Shown: positions 45,064 to 54,563 of the stretch, piece by piece
How the letters are laid out: each line of letters begins with the position of its first letter
Numbering within the stretch: position 1 is the stretch's first letter
DNA from: Bacteroidetes bacterium HGW-Bacteroidetes-16
GTDB taxonomy: Bacteria; Bacteroidota; Bacteroidia; Bacteroidales; F082
Length of the DNA stretch: 64,000 bases
Assembly: GCA_002840975.1 (NCBI GenBank)
Contig: PHDN01000004.1
Location: 110,575-174,574 of the forward strand
Direction: 5' to 3'
The notes under the pieces: model-generated
What the model was told of the DNA's origin: nothing
Databases searched by the model: none
The model's input: only the letters and a program-made list of their open reading frames with translations
Position numbers and translations under genes: made by a program

Positions 45064-45969
45064 ATGAAAACAGAAAAAAAATCTGTAATAATAGGAATTA
45101 GTGTTATGATGTTTCTGGTAGTTGTAATACTATCAGGTATTATTATTTCCAACAAATCAGTAGAAATTGAGCAACTCAACGCTCAAAACACCAACCTGAA
45201 CATGACCATTGAAGATAGAGATTCGCTGGTAAACGAAATGGTAAGCACCTTCGATGAGATTGAGCAAAACCTGACCTTCGTTAGAGACAAACGAGGACAA
45301 TTGGTTTTGTCGCAGGGTGAGGGTTACGAAAACCAGAAAGAATTGCTGGTTGCCGACATTAAGATGATGAATGAGATGCTGGAAGAAAGCAGCAAAAAAA
45401 TTGATGAACTCGACAAAAGACTAAAATCTTCTGGCGTTGAAATCAATTCATTCAAAAATAAAATCGCCCAACTCAATAAAAATATTGAGGATCAAAACAA
45501 CAGTATCCAACTGTTACAGGCACAGCTTGAAGAACGCGACTATAAAATCAACGAACTGGATCTTCAAATGGTGCAGTTACACAGCGACATTGCCTTAAAA
45601 ACAGATTCCATTGTTGAAAAATCGCAAATTATTGTGGCCAAAGACAATGAACTGAACAAGGTTTTCTTTGCTTCCGGGACATTAAAGGAATTGAGAGAAC
45701 ATGGCGTAGTTACCCGTGAAGGCGGAATTCTTGGTCTTGGAAAAAGTAACAGTGTTCCCGATAATTTGAACGACAGTTATTTTACTGAACTCGACCAAAG
45801 AAGTGTACGTACAGTGCCTATTTTTACCAAAAAGGCCGAATTTATTTCTGAACATCCAGATAGTTCGTACAGCTTTATTTTTGAGGATGATATGATTGCC
45901 TATCTGCAAATTGAAGACCCGGAAGAATTCTGGAAAATTTCGAAATACGCAATTTTGGCAGTAAAATAA
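45064..45969 (+). CDS. Membrane-anchored coiled-coil protein of unknown function
   Basis: Encodes 301 residues. A single N-terminal membrane helix (VIIGISVMMFLVVVILSGII) is followed by about 170 residues of heptad-like coiled coil (EIEQLNAQNTNLNMTIEDR, LEESSKKIDELDKRLKSS, LLQAQLEERDYKINELDLQ) and a globular C-terminal domain of about 90 residues (LREHGVVTREGGILGLGKS, PDSSYSFIFEDDMIAYLQ). Similar coiled-coil proteins of Bacteroidota are often labelled collagen-binding adhesin (Cbp1-like), but this is not proven. The ATG at 45064 is preceded by a strong Shine-Dalgarno AGGAGG at 45049-45054, which is unusual in this phylum. It lies behind the sigma-54-like promoter and 44 bases ahead of the DUF4382 gene. 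Confidence 0.75.
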   Translation: MKTEKKSVIIGISVMMFLVVVILSGIIISNKSVEIEQLNAQNTNLNMTIEDRDSLVNEMVSTFDEIEQNLTFVRDKRGQLVLSQGEGYENQKELLVADIKMMNEMLEESSKKIDELDKRLKSSGVEINSFKNKIAQLNKNIEDQNNSIQLLQAQLEERDYKINELDLQMVQLHSDIALKTDSIVEKSQIIVAKDNELNKVFFASGTLKELREHGVVTREGGILGLGKSNSVPDNLNDSYFTELDQRSVRTVPIFTKKAEFISEHPDSSYSFIFEDDMIAYLQIEDPEEFWKISKYAILAVK

Positions 45970-46013
45970 TTAATCTGATCAAGTCATTTAATAATCATCA
46001 AAACAAAAATGTC

Positions 46014-46967
46014 ATGAAAAGTAGAATTTTAATAGTAACATCAGTAATTGCATTCGCAATGCTGTTTGTTCAATGCTCAAAAGTCAATGAAACAAAAGAT
46101 GAAAAAGGGCAGATTATGGTAAAAATGACCGATGCCCCCTCGGACGATGCGAATATCGAGGGAACTTTTATAACCATTGCTGATGTAAAGATTGACGGAA
46201 AATCGGTGGAAGGATTTGCAAAACAAACCATTGAAATTTCGGCATACCAAAATGGAGAAACTAAGTTAATTTTAAACGAAGAAGTGATCGCTAAATCATA
46301 CTCCGCCATTTCGCTGGTTCTTGATTATGAATCGGATGCTTCGGGAGTTTCGCCGGGATGTTACATTTTAACATCTGATACAGAGAAACACAATCTTTCG
46401 GCTTCGGCAGAGACACAGACCGAAATAACCGTTTCAAAACCATTTGAGGTGGAAGCCAACTCCGAAACTTCGCTGGTGGTCGATTTCGACATACGGAAGG
46501 CCGTTGTCAGGGAAAACGACACCTCGACAGAAAGTGAATACACATTTGTAACCTCGACCGAAATGGAAAGTACAGTGCGGGTGATTTCAGAAGAAAATTC
46601 CGGTAAAATTTCAGGAAGTGTGAACATGTTATTCACTACGGAAAATGATAGTTATGTATTCATTTATCATAAAGGTGAGTTTAATGTTTTGTCAGAAAGC
46701 CTGGGACAGGGGGCAAGTAATATATTGTTTGCCAAAGCTGTAACAAGCGCAAAAGTGAATGCCGACGGAACTTACAATCTCAGCTTTTTGGAAGCCGGAG
46801 ATTACGAAATCCATGTGGCTTCATTTGCTAAAACACTTGGCGACAGCACTACGTTTGCCGGAATGTTCAATGCGAGTAGTGCCACACCGGGTTTGCTGCT
46901 CAACTCCATTTCCGTTTCTGCAAATGCACAGCTTGAACTGGATATAGATATTTCAGGATTACTGTAA
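46014..46967 (+). CDS. DUF4382 lipoprotein
   Basis: A 317-residue outer-membrane lipoprotein; the lipobox Cys21 is in MLFVQCSKV. The DUF4382 domain (about 35-185) opens with GQIMVKMTDAPSDDANIEGT and contains EGFAKQTIEISAYQNGETKL. The remaining 120 residues are a beta-rich module (GKISGSVNMLF, then ADGTYNLSFLEAGDYEIHVA) that resembles a carboxypeptidase-regulatory or prealbumin-like domain. It lies 44 bases after the coiled-coil gene and before a terminator, so the two are probably cotranscribed. A second DUF4382 gene lies at 58.9 kb. The function of DUF4382 is unknown. Confidence 0.85.
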   Translation: MKSRILIVTSVIAFAMLFVQCSKVNETKDEKGQIMVKMTDAPSDDANIEGTFITIADVKIDGKSVEGFAKQTIEISAYQNGETKLILNEEVIAKSYSAISLVLDYESDASGVSPGCYILTSDTEKHNLSASAETQTEITVSKPFEVEANSETSLVVDFDIRKAVVRENDTSTESEYTFVTSTEMESTVRVISEENSGKISGSVNMLFTTENDSYVFIYHKGEFNVLSESLGQGASNILFAKAVTSAKVNADGTYNLSFLEAGDYEIHVASFAKTLGDSTTFAGMFNASSATPGLLLNSISVSANAQLELDIDISGLL

Positions 46968-47059
46968 AGCTGCAAAATCATTAAAAAAAAGTTGTGAATA
47001 CCGGATAAATCAATCGGTAAAATAGCAATTCAAATTAATACAATGGTATTTACAACTTG

Positions 47060-47089
47060 ACTCCGGGGAGACTCCTCGGAGTTTTTTTT
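47060..47089 (+). terminator. Terminator of the coiled-coil-DUF4382 unit
   Basis: ACTCCGGGGAG and CTCCTCGGAGT form an 11-base stem with one mismatch, followed by eight T residues. Confidence 0.85.
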
Positions 47090-47170
47090 GGTTTTACCTT
47101 GCAAAGCAAGACTGAAGAATGATGACGACATCGACAGGGGCAAAATTTTATACCGAAAGATTCATGAAAA

Positions 47171-47192
47171 GCACAAAAACAATATTTTGTGC
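47171..47192 (-). terminator. Possible terminator of tRNA-Pro
   Basis: GCACAAAA and TTTTGTGC are perfect 8-base arms with a six-base loop. On the minus strand the stem is followed by TTTTC. It lies 60 bases downstream of the tRNA gene. Confidence 0.5.
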
Positions 47193-47251
47193 ATTTGTCG
47201 GGACATAAAAAAGGTTTAACCTGATATTCAACAGATTAAACCCTTCAAAAG

Positions 47252-47324
47252 TCGGGGTAAGAAGACTCGAACTTCCGGCCTCGTCGTCCCGAACGACGCG
47301 CGCTACCAACTGCGCCACACCCCG
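47252..47324 (-). tRNA. tRNA-Pro (anticodon CGG)
   Basis: Read on the minus strand it folds as a standard cloverleaf: acceptor CGGGGTG with TACCCCG (one wobble), D arm GCGC-AGTTGGTAG-CGC, anticodon stem CGTCG/CGACG with loop TTCGGGA (anticodon CGG), T arm GGAAG-TTCGAGT-CTTCT, discriminator A. CCA is not encoded. The gene stands alone between a DUF4382 terminator and the DUF1289 gene. Confidence 0.95.
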
Positions 47325-47382
47325 ATTGCAAGTGGCAAAATTAATGTTTTATTGATTTCATTCGATGGTTTAGCTCTACTTT

Positions 47383-47583
47383 CTACCGTAAAAAACTGTG
47401 GGGCGGCGATTCGCCTCTTACATTGGTACGATAACGGATTTTATCCAATACCTCCAGCTTTTCTTCGTCGGTATATTTCGACCAGTTACCAATTTCTTCG
47501 ATGGTGCGGCGGCAGCCAAAGCAAACACCGTTGCTGTCGCGGTGGCAAATTTTCATACAGGGGGAAGCTATTTCAGGCATCAT
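47383..47583 (-). CDS. DUF1289 family protein
   Basis: A 66-residue protein with the DUF1289 cysteine pattern: SPCMKICHRDSNGVCFGC, i.e. CxxxC and CxxC, followed by RRTIEEIGNWSKYTDEEK. These small proteins are predicted to bind a metal or iron-sulfur cluster. It follows the tRNA-Pro gene closely but on the same strand with no evident link. The function is unknown. Confidence 0.88.
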   Translation of the reverse strand: MMPEIASPCMKICHRDSNGVCFGCRRTIEEIGNWSKYTDEEKLEVLDKIRYRTNVRGESPPHSFLR

Positions 47584-47682
47584 TTAATTAGTTAGGATTT
47601 AAAGCAAGTGAGTTACGACTCATTGAGCTATGGGGCAAAAATAAGTTATAAACCATTAAAATCTACTTCATGAATCATCGGA

Positions 47683-50109
47683 TTACATTTCACCTTCGTT
47701 TTCCATACCTTCGCCACCTTCTCCCCTGTTTTTTTTTATTTTATAATTATTCAGTTTATAGGTCAGCGTAAGCGATAAATAAGGAGACTTCCGTTGATAC
47801 AGAATATAGTTATTGAAGTCGGGGCCCATGGAAGTGAATTCATGCCGGGCGGTGGCAAATACATCGCGTGCCTGTGCAATCATAGTCAACTTGCGTCTGA
47901 AAAAATCACGACTCACGGCAACATTTAGTGTGTAATAACCTTCGCGCGTTCCCTGTGCCGAAACCGAAGGGCTGTTGTAATTTCCATTAAGCTGGAGTTT
48001 GGTGAACTCACCGGCAAAAAAAGTATTGTTTAAACGCGATCCCCAGTTCAGGCTCGTGCGGCTAAACTGAGCCTCATACAACATACCTTCTACCCGATAG
48101 TTAAACAGATTGCCCATCAACTCCATTTTCCACCATTTTACCACATCCAGATTGAGCATCAGCTCAAGCCCCAGGCTGTAATCGGTACCAACGTTTTCGA
48201 AGGTCTGCATCATGATGTTGTCCTCATAAACACTTCTAACGCGCTCAATTTTGTTGTGTGTTACCCGATAATAGGCTTCTGCGGAAACGAAGTTTTTTTT
48301 GATTTTCTTCTGATAGCTTAAATCATAACTGTCGATGTATTCGGGCAACAACTCAGGGTTTCCTTTCCTTACGTTGTAGGCATCCTCAATGGTGATAAAT
48401 GGCTCCAGAAAATAACTCCGTGGCCGTTCAATCCTCCTCGAATAGCTTGTCATCAGCTGGTGATCGTTGGGGAATTGATACGAACCATGTAAAGAGGGAA
48501 AGTAGTCGAAACGGTCGAGTGTAAAATGGGTGTTTTCGTCTTGAAGCTCCATTTTTCTGTTGGTGTATTCACCCCGCAACCCAACCATGTAGCCAAACTT
48601 TTTGGCTTCGCCCGAAAAGGTGGCGTACACCGCGTGCACATCGTCGTTGTAAAGTGCAACGTGACCATATTCAGGAATTAAATCGTAATCGTAAGTAACC
48701 GGGTTGTAGCTGCTGACCGTATTTTTTTCGTCCGAACGGGCCATGATCGACTGATAACCAGCTTCTAATTTATTGTTTTCCAGTATGGGACGTGTATAAT
48801 CCATTTTTAATCTTATCCGCGCCATCGGGCCACTTTCGGTAGACGTTTGACCACTGACAATTTGCCCGATAGAATCGCTTAGCTCATTTATAGAAGTTTC
48901 ATCGCCATCATGGCCATCATAAATCAGTTGAAACGCCAACTCATGTTCAGGATGCCCAAACTGATGTTTGTAGTCGAGGTTGATGCTGTAATTTTTACCA
49001 CTTCTGTTTTCGTCTTCATTGCTTATGTACAAATGATGGAGGTTCTGGGTCTCGTTCCATTCATCGTATTTCGAAACAGAGGTGCCGCCATGGCTGTGGT
49101 CACCAACATTTAAACCAATGTTGGCGTAGTCGAGCTTTGTAAGATTTAGTTCAATTCCTGATCTCACATTCCAGCTGGTGCGGTTTCGATCGCGATCGCC
49201 AGTGGAATTGATATGAAAAATGGTGTCGTTTTTGGTAGTTGTTCGTTCGTTGGTCATGGTACCCGGATGGCTGCGCCGGTTGTAATCGGCACCAAAATAC
49301 AGGTTGAACTTTTCCTTTTTGTAGTTTAGTAAAAAATCACCCCCATAGGTATTAAACTGGCCCAGGTTGGCATTCATCACTCCATTCAAGCCTTCGAGCT
49401 TTATTTTTTTCATTTTGATGTTGATGATCCCTGCCGTTCCATCCGGATCGAATTTGGCAGACGGGTTGGTGATAATCTCGATATCGGCAATAGAAGACGC
49501 AGGAATCTGGTTGAGGATATCCGTCGCATCCAGTACAGAGGGTTTTCCATCGATATATACTGCAAAACTACTGCTTCCGCGCAAAGTGACATTCCCTTCC
49601 AAATCCACACTCACCGAAGGAACTGATTCAAGGATATCGACCGCTGTTCCTGATATGGCAGTAATTTGCTTGTCTACATGAATCACTTTCCTGTCGATTT
49701 GATATTCAATGGCAGGTGCACCGCCCACAATTTCCACTTCCTTCAGGTTGAGTGCCGATCGCTGCAGGTGCACTTTCCCTAAATCAACAGTCGATTGACT
49801 TTCTGACACTTGTACATTTCTTGTCATCAGGTCATTGTATCCAATAAACGAAATCTCAACGTCGTAGTTATTAAATTCAAGTCCTTTGAACCGAAACGAT
49901 CCGGTCAGGTCAGAGATCATGCCACTAACCATTTCTTTTGTATCGTGCAGGTATAAAGCCACGGTGGCGTATTCAACGGGGTCGTTTGATAAGGAATCAA
50001 TTACCCGTCCGGATATGATTCCCTTAGGTCGCGCATCATCAGGCACCATGGCCAGCATAGATGGAACAACTAAAAGGAAGTATAGGACAAAAATTAAACA
50101 GTTTCTCAT
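47683..50109 (-). CDS. TonB-dependent receptor-like outer-membrane protein
   Basis: An 808-residue outer-membrane protein. A signal peptide (LIFVLYFLLVVPSMLAM) is followed by a CarboxypepD_reg-like domain (ISGRVIDSLSNDPVEYATVA, to about residue 110), a plug domain (EIVGGAPAIEYQIDRKVIHV, then GTAGIINIKMKK) and a beta barrel typical of the OMP_b-brl_3 group (PYLSLTLTYKLNNYKIKK near the end). The barrel belongs to the non-SusC TonB receptors, so metal, siderophore or peptide transport is possible. No SusD partner is nearby. The C-terminal tail is polar (EGGEGMENEGEM), which is unusual because the last barrel strand normally ends in an aromatic residue. Confidence 0.88.
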   Translation of the reverse strand: MRNCLIFVLYFLLVVPSMLAMVPDDARPKGIISGRVIDSLSNDPVEYATVALYLHDTKEMVSGMISDLTGSFRFKGLEFNNYDVEISFIGYNDLMTRNVQVSESQSTVDLGKVHLQRSALNLKEVEIVGGAPAIEYQIDRKVIHVDKQITAISGTAVDILESVPSVSVDLEGNVTLRGSSSFAVYIDGKPSVLDATDILNQIPASSIADIEIITNPSAKFDPDGTAGIINIKMKKIKLEGLNGVMNANLGQFNTYGGDFLLNYKKEKFNLYFGADYNRRSHPGTMTNERTTTKNDTIFHINSTGDRDRNRTSWNVRSGIELNLTKLDYANIGLNVGDHSHGGTSVSKYDEWNETQNLHHLYISNEDENRSGKNYSINLDYKHQFGHPEHELAFQLIYDGHDGDETSINELSDSIGQIVSGQTSTESGPMARIRLKMDYTRPILENNKLEAGYQSIMARSDEKNTVSSYNPVTYDYDLIPEYGHVALYNDDVHAVYATFSGEAKKFGYMVGLRGEYTNRKMELQDENTHFTLDRFDYFPSLHGSYQFPNDHQLMTSYSRRIERPRSYFLEPFITIEDAYNVRKGNPELLPEYIDSYDLSYQKKIKKNFVSAEAYYRVTHNKIERVRSVYEDNIMMQTFENVGTDYSLGLELMLNLDVVKWWKMELMGNLFNYRVEGMLYEAQFSRTSLNWGSRLNNTFFAGEFTKLQLNGNYNSPSVSAQGTREGYYTLNVAVSRDFFRRKLTMIAQARDVFATARHEFTSMGPDFNNYILYQRKSPYLSLTLTYKLNNYKIKKNRGEGGEGMENEGEM

Positions 50110-50261
50110 GGAGGATTTTTAAAAGGACTGCAAAGATACATTTAAAGAATTGAGCATTTATTTTCAATTCCACATTTGACACCTGTTAGGTCAACCTTAT
50201 TCCACAAAATGGTTTTAATTTCGCCACTTCTTATAATGAGTAGTTACTTTTAAAAAAAATC

Positions 50262-50864
50262 ATGACTGAAGAAAACCGTTTCATTGATCGCTACCGAACA
50301 GGGCATACTCCCTGGGTACATTCGAATCCTGATTTTAATCTGTTAGAAACAGTCACTCAAAGACCCATCACACCATGCAAAGTTTTTGAGCCCGGTTGCG
50401 GTCTGGGAGTAGAATCGGTTTGGCTGGCAGAACAAGGATTTGAAGTAACCGCCATGGATGTTTCGGAACTTGCCTTAGAAAAAGCGAAAGCTTCTGCAGG
50501 AGCCTTGGCTTCTAAAATCAATTGGTTATCAATGGATATCACACGAGATCGCCTTCCAAAAGAAGCCTTTGGATTTATCTTCGATCGCGGTTTTTTCCAC
50601 ACCTTTGATACATCCGGCGAACGCAGCCTGGTGGCCGAAAAACTGGCTTCTTCTCTCGAAGAAAATGGATTGTGGCTATCGTTAATGGGCAATGGTGACG
50701 GAGTTCCGGTGCGCACCGGGCCACCTTTACGCTCTGCCAGTGACATTGTTCTGGCCGTGGATCCCTTCTTTGAAATATTATCGCTTGAAGTCAGCGTTTT
50801 TGGTAATGAAGAGGCTAACCCACATAAAATTTGGCGTTGTTTGATGAAAAAAAGAAAACTCTGA
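50262..50864 (+). CDS. Class I SAM-dependent methyltransferase (TPMT-like)
   Basis: A 200-residue soluble methyltransferase. It starts NRFIDRYRTGHTPWVHSNPD, similar to thiopurine/tellurite-type methyltransferases. Motif I is VFEPGCGLGVESVWLAEQGF, then the acidic VTAMDVSELALEKAK, and GFIFDRGFFHTFD. The final part LWLSLMGNGDGVPVRTGPP is also typical. The substrate is unknown. It diverges from the TonB receptor gene. Confidence 0.85.
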   Translation: MTEENRFIDRYRTGHTPWVHSNPDFNLLETVTQRPITPCKVFEPGCGLGVESVWLAEQGFEVTAMDVSELALEKAKASAGALASKINWLSMDITRDRLPKEAFGFIFDRGFFHTFDTSGERSLVAEKLASSLEENGLWLSLMGNGDGVPVRTGPPLRSASDIVLAVDPFFEILSLEVSVFGNEEANPHKIWRCLMKKRKL

Positions 50865-51038
50865 AATTCACTTCCTGATTTCATCAGGCAGAAAGGCAAA
50901 ACTGGGTTCCATAGCCACCATGTTTATTAATAAGCATAATTTAATATTTTTACCAAAAATAACTTGCATTCCGGACTTGCAGAGATTTCCCCGTAGATTT
51001 TAATCACACTCTGGTTTTCTGGTATTTTTTTTGAGATC

Positions 51039-52574
51039 ATGAGTAAAAAAACGACTCCTGCATTGATGAAAGGTCGGGGAACAAATCAACTGTTTTCTGT
51101 GCTTTTTAGTCCTACTATTTTGCTGGGAATAACCGGGGTGGGTATGCTGGTTTTTATGGCTAGCATGTGGCACAGGTTTATTTATATCGATGATGCTTTT
51201 TTTGGCGAGCAATCTTTTTGGCTGGCAAAAGAAGGTGTAGTAAAAACGGCCACTCTGATTGATTTTCTAGGATCCGATCAGCGCCTTTTTAGCTACCACA
51301 AACTGAATATTTTTATTGGTGCGTTGCTTATTAAGGTGTTTGGCTGGTCGGTAAATCCGCTGAGGTTCACCACCCTGATCTTCCTGATCGGATTTTTGTG
51401 GGTGCTTTACTATTTTTTCAAGGATAACAAAGCTTGGATTAGTAGGGATCACTTGATTGTAACGGTATTTATCATCCTTTTTAATCCGTTGATTGTCCTT
51501 TATGCCTTTACTTTCAGACCTGAAATTTGGGTGATGTTTTTCGGGTTTTCATCCTATTGGCTTCTCGAAAAATCTTTTGTTAACGTTCATGCGCAGCGTA
51601 TTCTTGTTTTATCGGGTATGCTGGCCGGATTGGCCTTTCTGACGCATTTGAACGGACTGATTTTTTCAGTGGCCGGATTGATGGTCCTCGTTCAGGCGAA
51701 AAAATGGAAAGGTGCATTGATATTCTCCGTGTCGAGCGGAATAATTTGTCTGCTGTACTTTTTTGACCTTTGGCAGGAAGGCCATTTTGAAATGTGGCTT
51801 TATCAGATAAAAAACTGGCCCGACAACAATGCCACCAATTATCTTTCGGACAATTTCTTCAATTTATTCTTAAATATCATGATTAAGTTGAGTGAGGAGC
51901 ACCAGCGTTTCTTCTGGAGTGACAGGGTGTGGGCGATATCGGCGTTTTTTATATTGGCCCTCATCTCCAATTTTAAATATCTCTTTCGCCAACATACTCA
52001 CCTCATGGTTTATGTTTTAACATTGATTGTGACTCTAAATGTTGCCGGATCGCAGATTGCCGAGAGGTACCTCATCTATTTTTTTCCTTTTCTGGCCATC
52101 ATTATTGCTATCGATATCATCAGAATGAAGGACAAATCTGCCTTTATCAGGAAGTGGCTGTATGCGGTTCTACTGATCTTTCAACTCATTTTCGTAACAA
52201 AAATGTTTGTTGGCATTTTTCAGAAAAACAACGATCACACCAAAATAAATAAAGAGATGCTGTCAGGAATTCCTGATAAAACCGCGTTGACATTGGTTCC
52301 TTACACATTTATATTCAATGAGTTGGAAAATTATAACCTTGCCAGTTTCAAGGCGTTTGAATATTATCAGGTAAGCGTAAAACATCCCCTTACACAGCAG
52401 GAATTTTTCGCCCGGGCAGCCACATTAAACATAAAATACATTGTTGTGCCGCTTAAAGGATTAAAATATACCGATACAGGACTTCCCTGCCTCGATTCCG
52501 GAGCGATCGACCCAAATGAATACTACACAGAATATGATCGAAATGAGAGATGTGCCTTTCTCGTGCGCATATAG
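51039..52574 (+). CDS. GT39-like membrane glycosyltransferase
   Basis: A 511-residue protein with about 10-11 membrane helices and the GT-C pattern. After the first helix it has RFIYIDDAFFGEQSFW, where the Asp-Asp pair and Glu match the catalytic acidic region, then VFGWSVNPLRFTTL. The C-terminal soluble part ends with the cysteine-containing PCLDSGAIDPN and ERCAFLVRI. It resembles the protein at 11.9 kb in overall plan but not closely in sequence. Donor and acceptor are unknown. No sugar-biosynthesis genes are adjacent. Confidence 0.8.
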   Translation: MSKKTTPALMKGRGTNQLFSVLFSPTILLGITGVGMLVFMASMWHRFIYIDDAFFGEQSFWLAKEGVVKTATLIDFLGSDQRLFSYHKLNIFIGALLIKVFGWSVNPLRFTTLIFLIGFLWVLYYFFKDNKAWISRDHLIVTVFIILFNPLIVLYAFTFRPEIWVMFFGFSSYWLLEKSFVNVHAQRILVLSGMLAGLAFLTHLNGLIFSVAGLMVLVQAKKWKGALIFSVSSGIICLLYFFDLWQEGHFEMWLYQIKNWPDNNATNYLSDNFFNLFLNIMIKLSEEHQRFFWSDRVWAISAFFILALISNFKYLFRQHTHLMVYVLTLIVTLNVAGSQIAERYLIYFFPFLAIIIAIDIIRMKDKSAFIRKWLYAVLLIFQLIFVTKMFVGIFQKNNDHTKINKEMLSGIPDKTALTLVPYTFIFNELENYNLASFKAFEYYQVSVKHPLTQQEFFARAATLNIKYIVVPLKGLKYTDTGLPCLDSGAIDPNEYYTEYDRNERCAFLVRI

Positions 52575-52669
52575 CATAACAAGATTTCGTTGATCCTGTT
52601 TAAAAAACGATACAAAATGCTTTAAAATAAGGGGAATTAGCACTAATATTGCAGCCAAATTTTAACCTT

Positions 52670-53461
52670 ATGAAACGATCATTAACTATTGTTCTTTTAT
52701 TCTTTATTGGTTTTACATCCTTTGGGCAGGTAAGCCTGGAAACCACCTTGAGCGATGCGGTTTACGCTACTAATCTGGATGGTGTGGGCAAGGTGTATTA
52801 TGGTGTTGATTATAACACGAGTGAGTGTTTTATCTACAACACTGATTTTTCTTTGTGGAAGACAATCTCCATCGTTCCTCCAGCCAATACCTATCTTTAC
52901 GATGTGGCCTATGTTTCCACAAAGCTATTTAATAGTGATGATCAGATTGAATTGCTGGCAGTTTTTACCGAGTATGTTGCAACGGGCGACACCTCAGGTT
53001 ATTACATCTATACTACCAAAATCGTCAACGAAGTGGGGGTTTCTTTTTTAAATCTGCCCGGAGCCGGCTATTCCACCGTGTATAATTTGAGTGATACCGA
53101 ATCGAAACTTTTGTGTTTTGTTTACGATTTCTCTGTTAGTCCGTTTACCGTTAACACCAAAGTTTATGGCATTCCTGGAACTTTGAGCAGCATCCCGGAA
53201 TCAACAGGTTTGTTTATGGGAAATGCCTTTCCCAACCCGGCTACCAATATGATCCATATTCCCTTATCGACTGAATCGCAGCAGTATTCAACACAATTAA
53301 CGCTAATGGATGTGAATGGAAGTATCCTTCGGCAGGAATCCATTCCTCCTCACCAACAGATCTATCAGCTTAACACACAAGCGTTAAATGCCGGAACCTA
53401 CTTTTATGTTGTGGAAACAAACGGTAGAAAATCGGTTGCCCGGAAGTTTGTGGTTAATTAA
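52670..53461 (+). CDS. Secreted protein with T9SS sorting domain
   Basis: Encodes 263 residues. The ATG at 52670 starts a signal peptide ending IGFTSFGQ. The middle (about 25-180) is a beta-rich domain of unknown family. The C-terminal 80 residues are a T9SS type A sorting domain (NAFPNPATNMIHIPL, then NAGTYFYVVETNGRKSV and KFVVN). The protein is thus exported by T9SS to the surface or medium. It converges on the ROK gene with only four bases between stops and no terminator. Confidence 0.8.
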   Translation: MKRSLTIVLLFFIGFTSFGQVSLETTLSDAVYATNLDGVGKVYYGVDYNTSECFIYNTDFSLWKTISIVPPANTYLYDVAYVSTKLFNSDDQIELLAVFTEYVATGDTSGYYIYTTKIVNEVGVSFLNLPGAGYSTVYNLSDTESKLLCFVYDFSVSPFTVNTKVYGIPGTLSSIPESTGLFMGNAFPNPATNMIHIPLSTESQQYSTQLTLMDVNGSILRQESIPPHQQIYQLNTQALNAGTYFYVVETNGRKSVARKFVVN

Positions 53462-53465
53462 GTAG

Positions 53466-54551
53466 CTAATTGTTTTCTTTAGCAAAAGCAACCGCTCCCA
53501 CGGCAACGGCTTCGCTGGTTCCCAACATCGAAATGCCTACACCTACTTTTTTTATGGGATTATACGGAACCTGCTTATCTGATTGGGGAACGGTGATCAT
53601 TTGTTGATCGTTGGCCAAGAAGTCGGCCAGACAATCGGCGTTGTGCAGATTATAAGCAAAAACTTCCATGCGTGGAATAGTTTGACCATCAGGCTTAAAG
53701 AATCTTCCATTCATGGTTTCAACGGCTTTGGGAAGAAACAATTTCCATGCCCCGGAAAGTCCGCCACCAATTACAATTAGCCCATCAATCAGGGTGATGG
53801 CATTGGCAAGCACTTCTCCCAGGATTTCACCAAAGTGGCTCCAAGCTGCAACAGCAGCCTCTCTGTTTCCTTTTAATTCACCCATCCCCATGCGGTAAAT
53901 GTCGAAAGGTTGTGGGGTATCCTCAAAGGAGATGTTGGCTTCCTTGGCAAATAAATTTCGAATGCCTCTGATACTCAATACTTCCTCAACACTTTGGTTC
54001 ATATTGGCAGGGTTCGACATGCGGTTTATTTCAGCTCCGGATGAATTATCGCCCAGCAACAGTTTTCCGTTCAACACAATTCCGGCCCCAAATCCGGTTC
54101 CCAAAGTTACACCGAGTAAGTTACGGTATTGTTTTGTGTGACCTGCTTTGGTTAGTTGCTCATTGATATGCGGCAACAATCCGTTCATGGCCTCGCCCAG
54201 AGCAAACAAATCTCCATCATTGTTGATGAAAACCGGTATGTTGAATTTCATTTCAAGAAAAGCCTTGAGAGCAATGCCTCCCCTAAACAACGGAAGGTTT
54301 TCCAGATCACCGATAATCCCTAAAACATAATTAGCCGGACCAGGAAAGGAAAAACTGATAGCCATTGCTCGATTGCCACTGTTGCGATCTATTTCACGAA
54401 ACCCTTCCACCAGGCGGTTTAAAAGCTCGTCCAGCGATTCTGCCGCCGAAGGAAGTATGGTACTCGCCACATTATTCTGATGTTGATCTATGGCGTTAAA
54501 CTTCAGGTTGGTGCCTCCGGCATCCAGGGTTAATATGGTTCTGTTGTTCAT
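53466..54551 (-). CDS. ROK-family sugar kinase
   Basis: A 361-residue sugar kinase of the ROK family (glucokinase-like). The ATP-binding loop LTLDAGGTNLKF opens the protein. The sugar-binding and catalytic region is VFINNDGDLFALGEA, with the catalytic Asp, and GVTLGTGFGAGIVLNG. The IVIGGGLSGAWKLF segment is also typical. The zinc-binding CxCGxxGC motif common to many ROK kinases is not present. It follows polA by 12 bases on the same strand. Substrate: glucose is the best guess, but another hexose is possible. Confidence 0.86.
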   Translation of the reverse strand: MNNRTILTLDAGGTNLKFNAIDQHQNNVASTILPSAAESLDELLNRLVEGFREIDRNSGNRAMAISFSFPGPANYVLGIIGDLENLPLFRGGIALKAFLEMKFNIPVFINNDGDLFALGEAMNGLLPHINEQLTKAGHTKQYRNLLGVTLGTGFGAGIVLNGKLLLGDNSSGAEINRMSNPANMNQSVEEVLSIRGIRNLFAKEANISFEDTPQPFDIYRMGMGELKGNREAAVAAWSHFGEILGEVLANAITLIDGLIVIGGGLSGAWKLFLPKAVETMNGRFFKPDGQTIPRMEVFAYNLHNADCLADFLANDQQMITVPQSDKQVPYNPIKKVGVGISMLGTSEAVAVGAVAFAKENN

Positions 54552-54563
54552 CCTTTGAATAAA

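Noticed and set aside
53466..54551. Classifying the ROK kinase as a transcription regulator (NagC/XylR type).
   Set aside because: It has no N-terminal HTH domain, and it keeps the kinase ATP and catalytic motifs.
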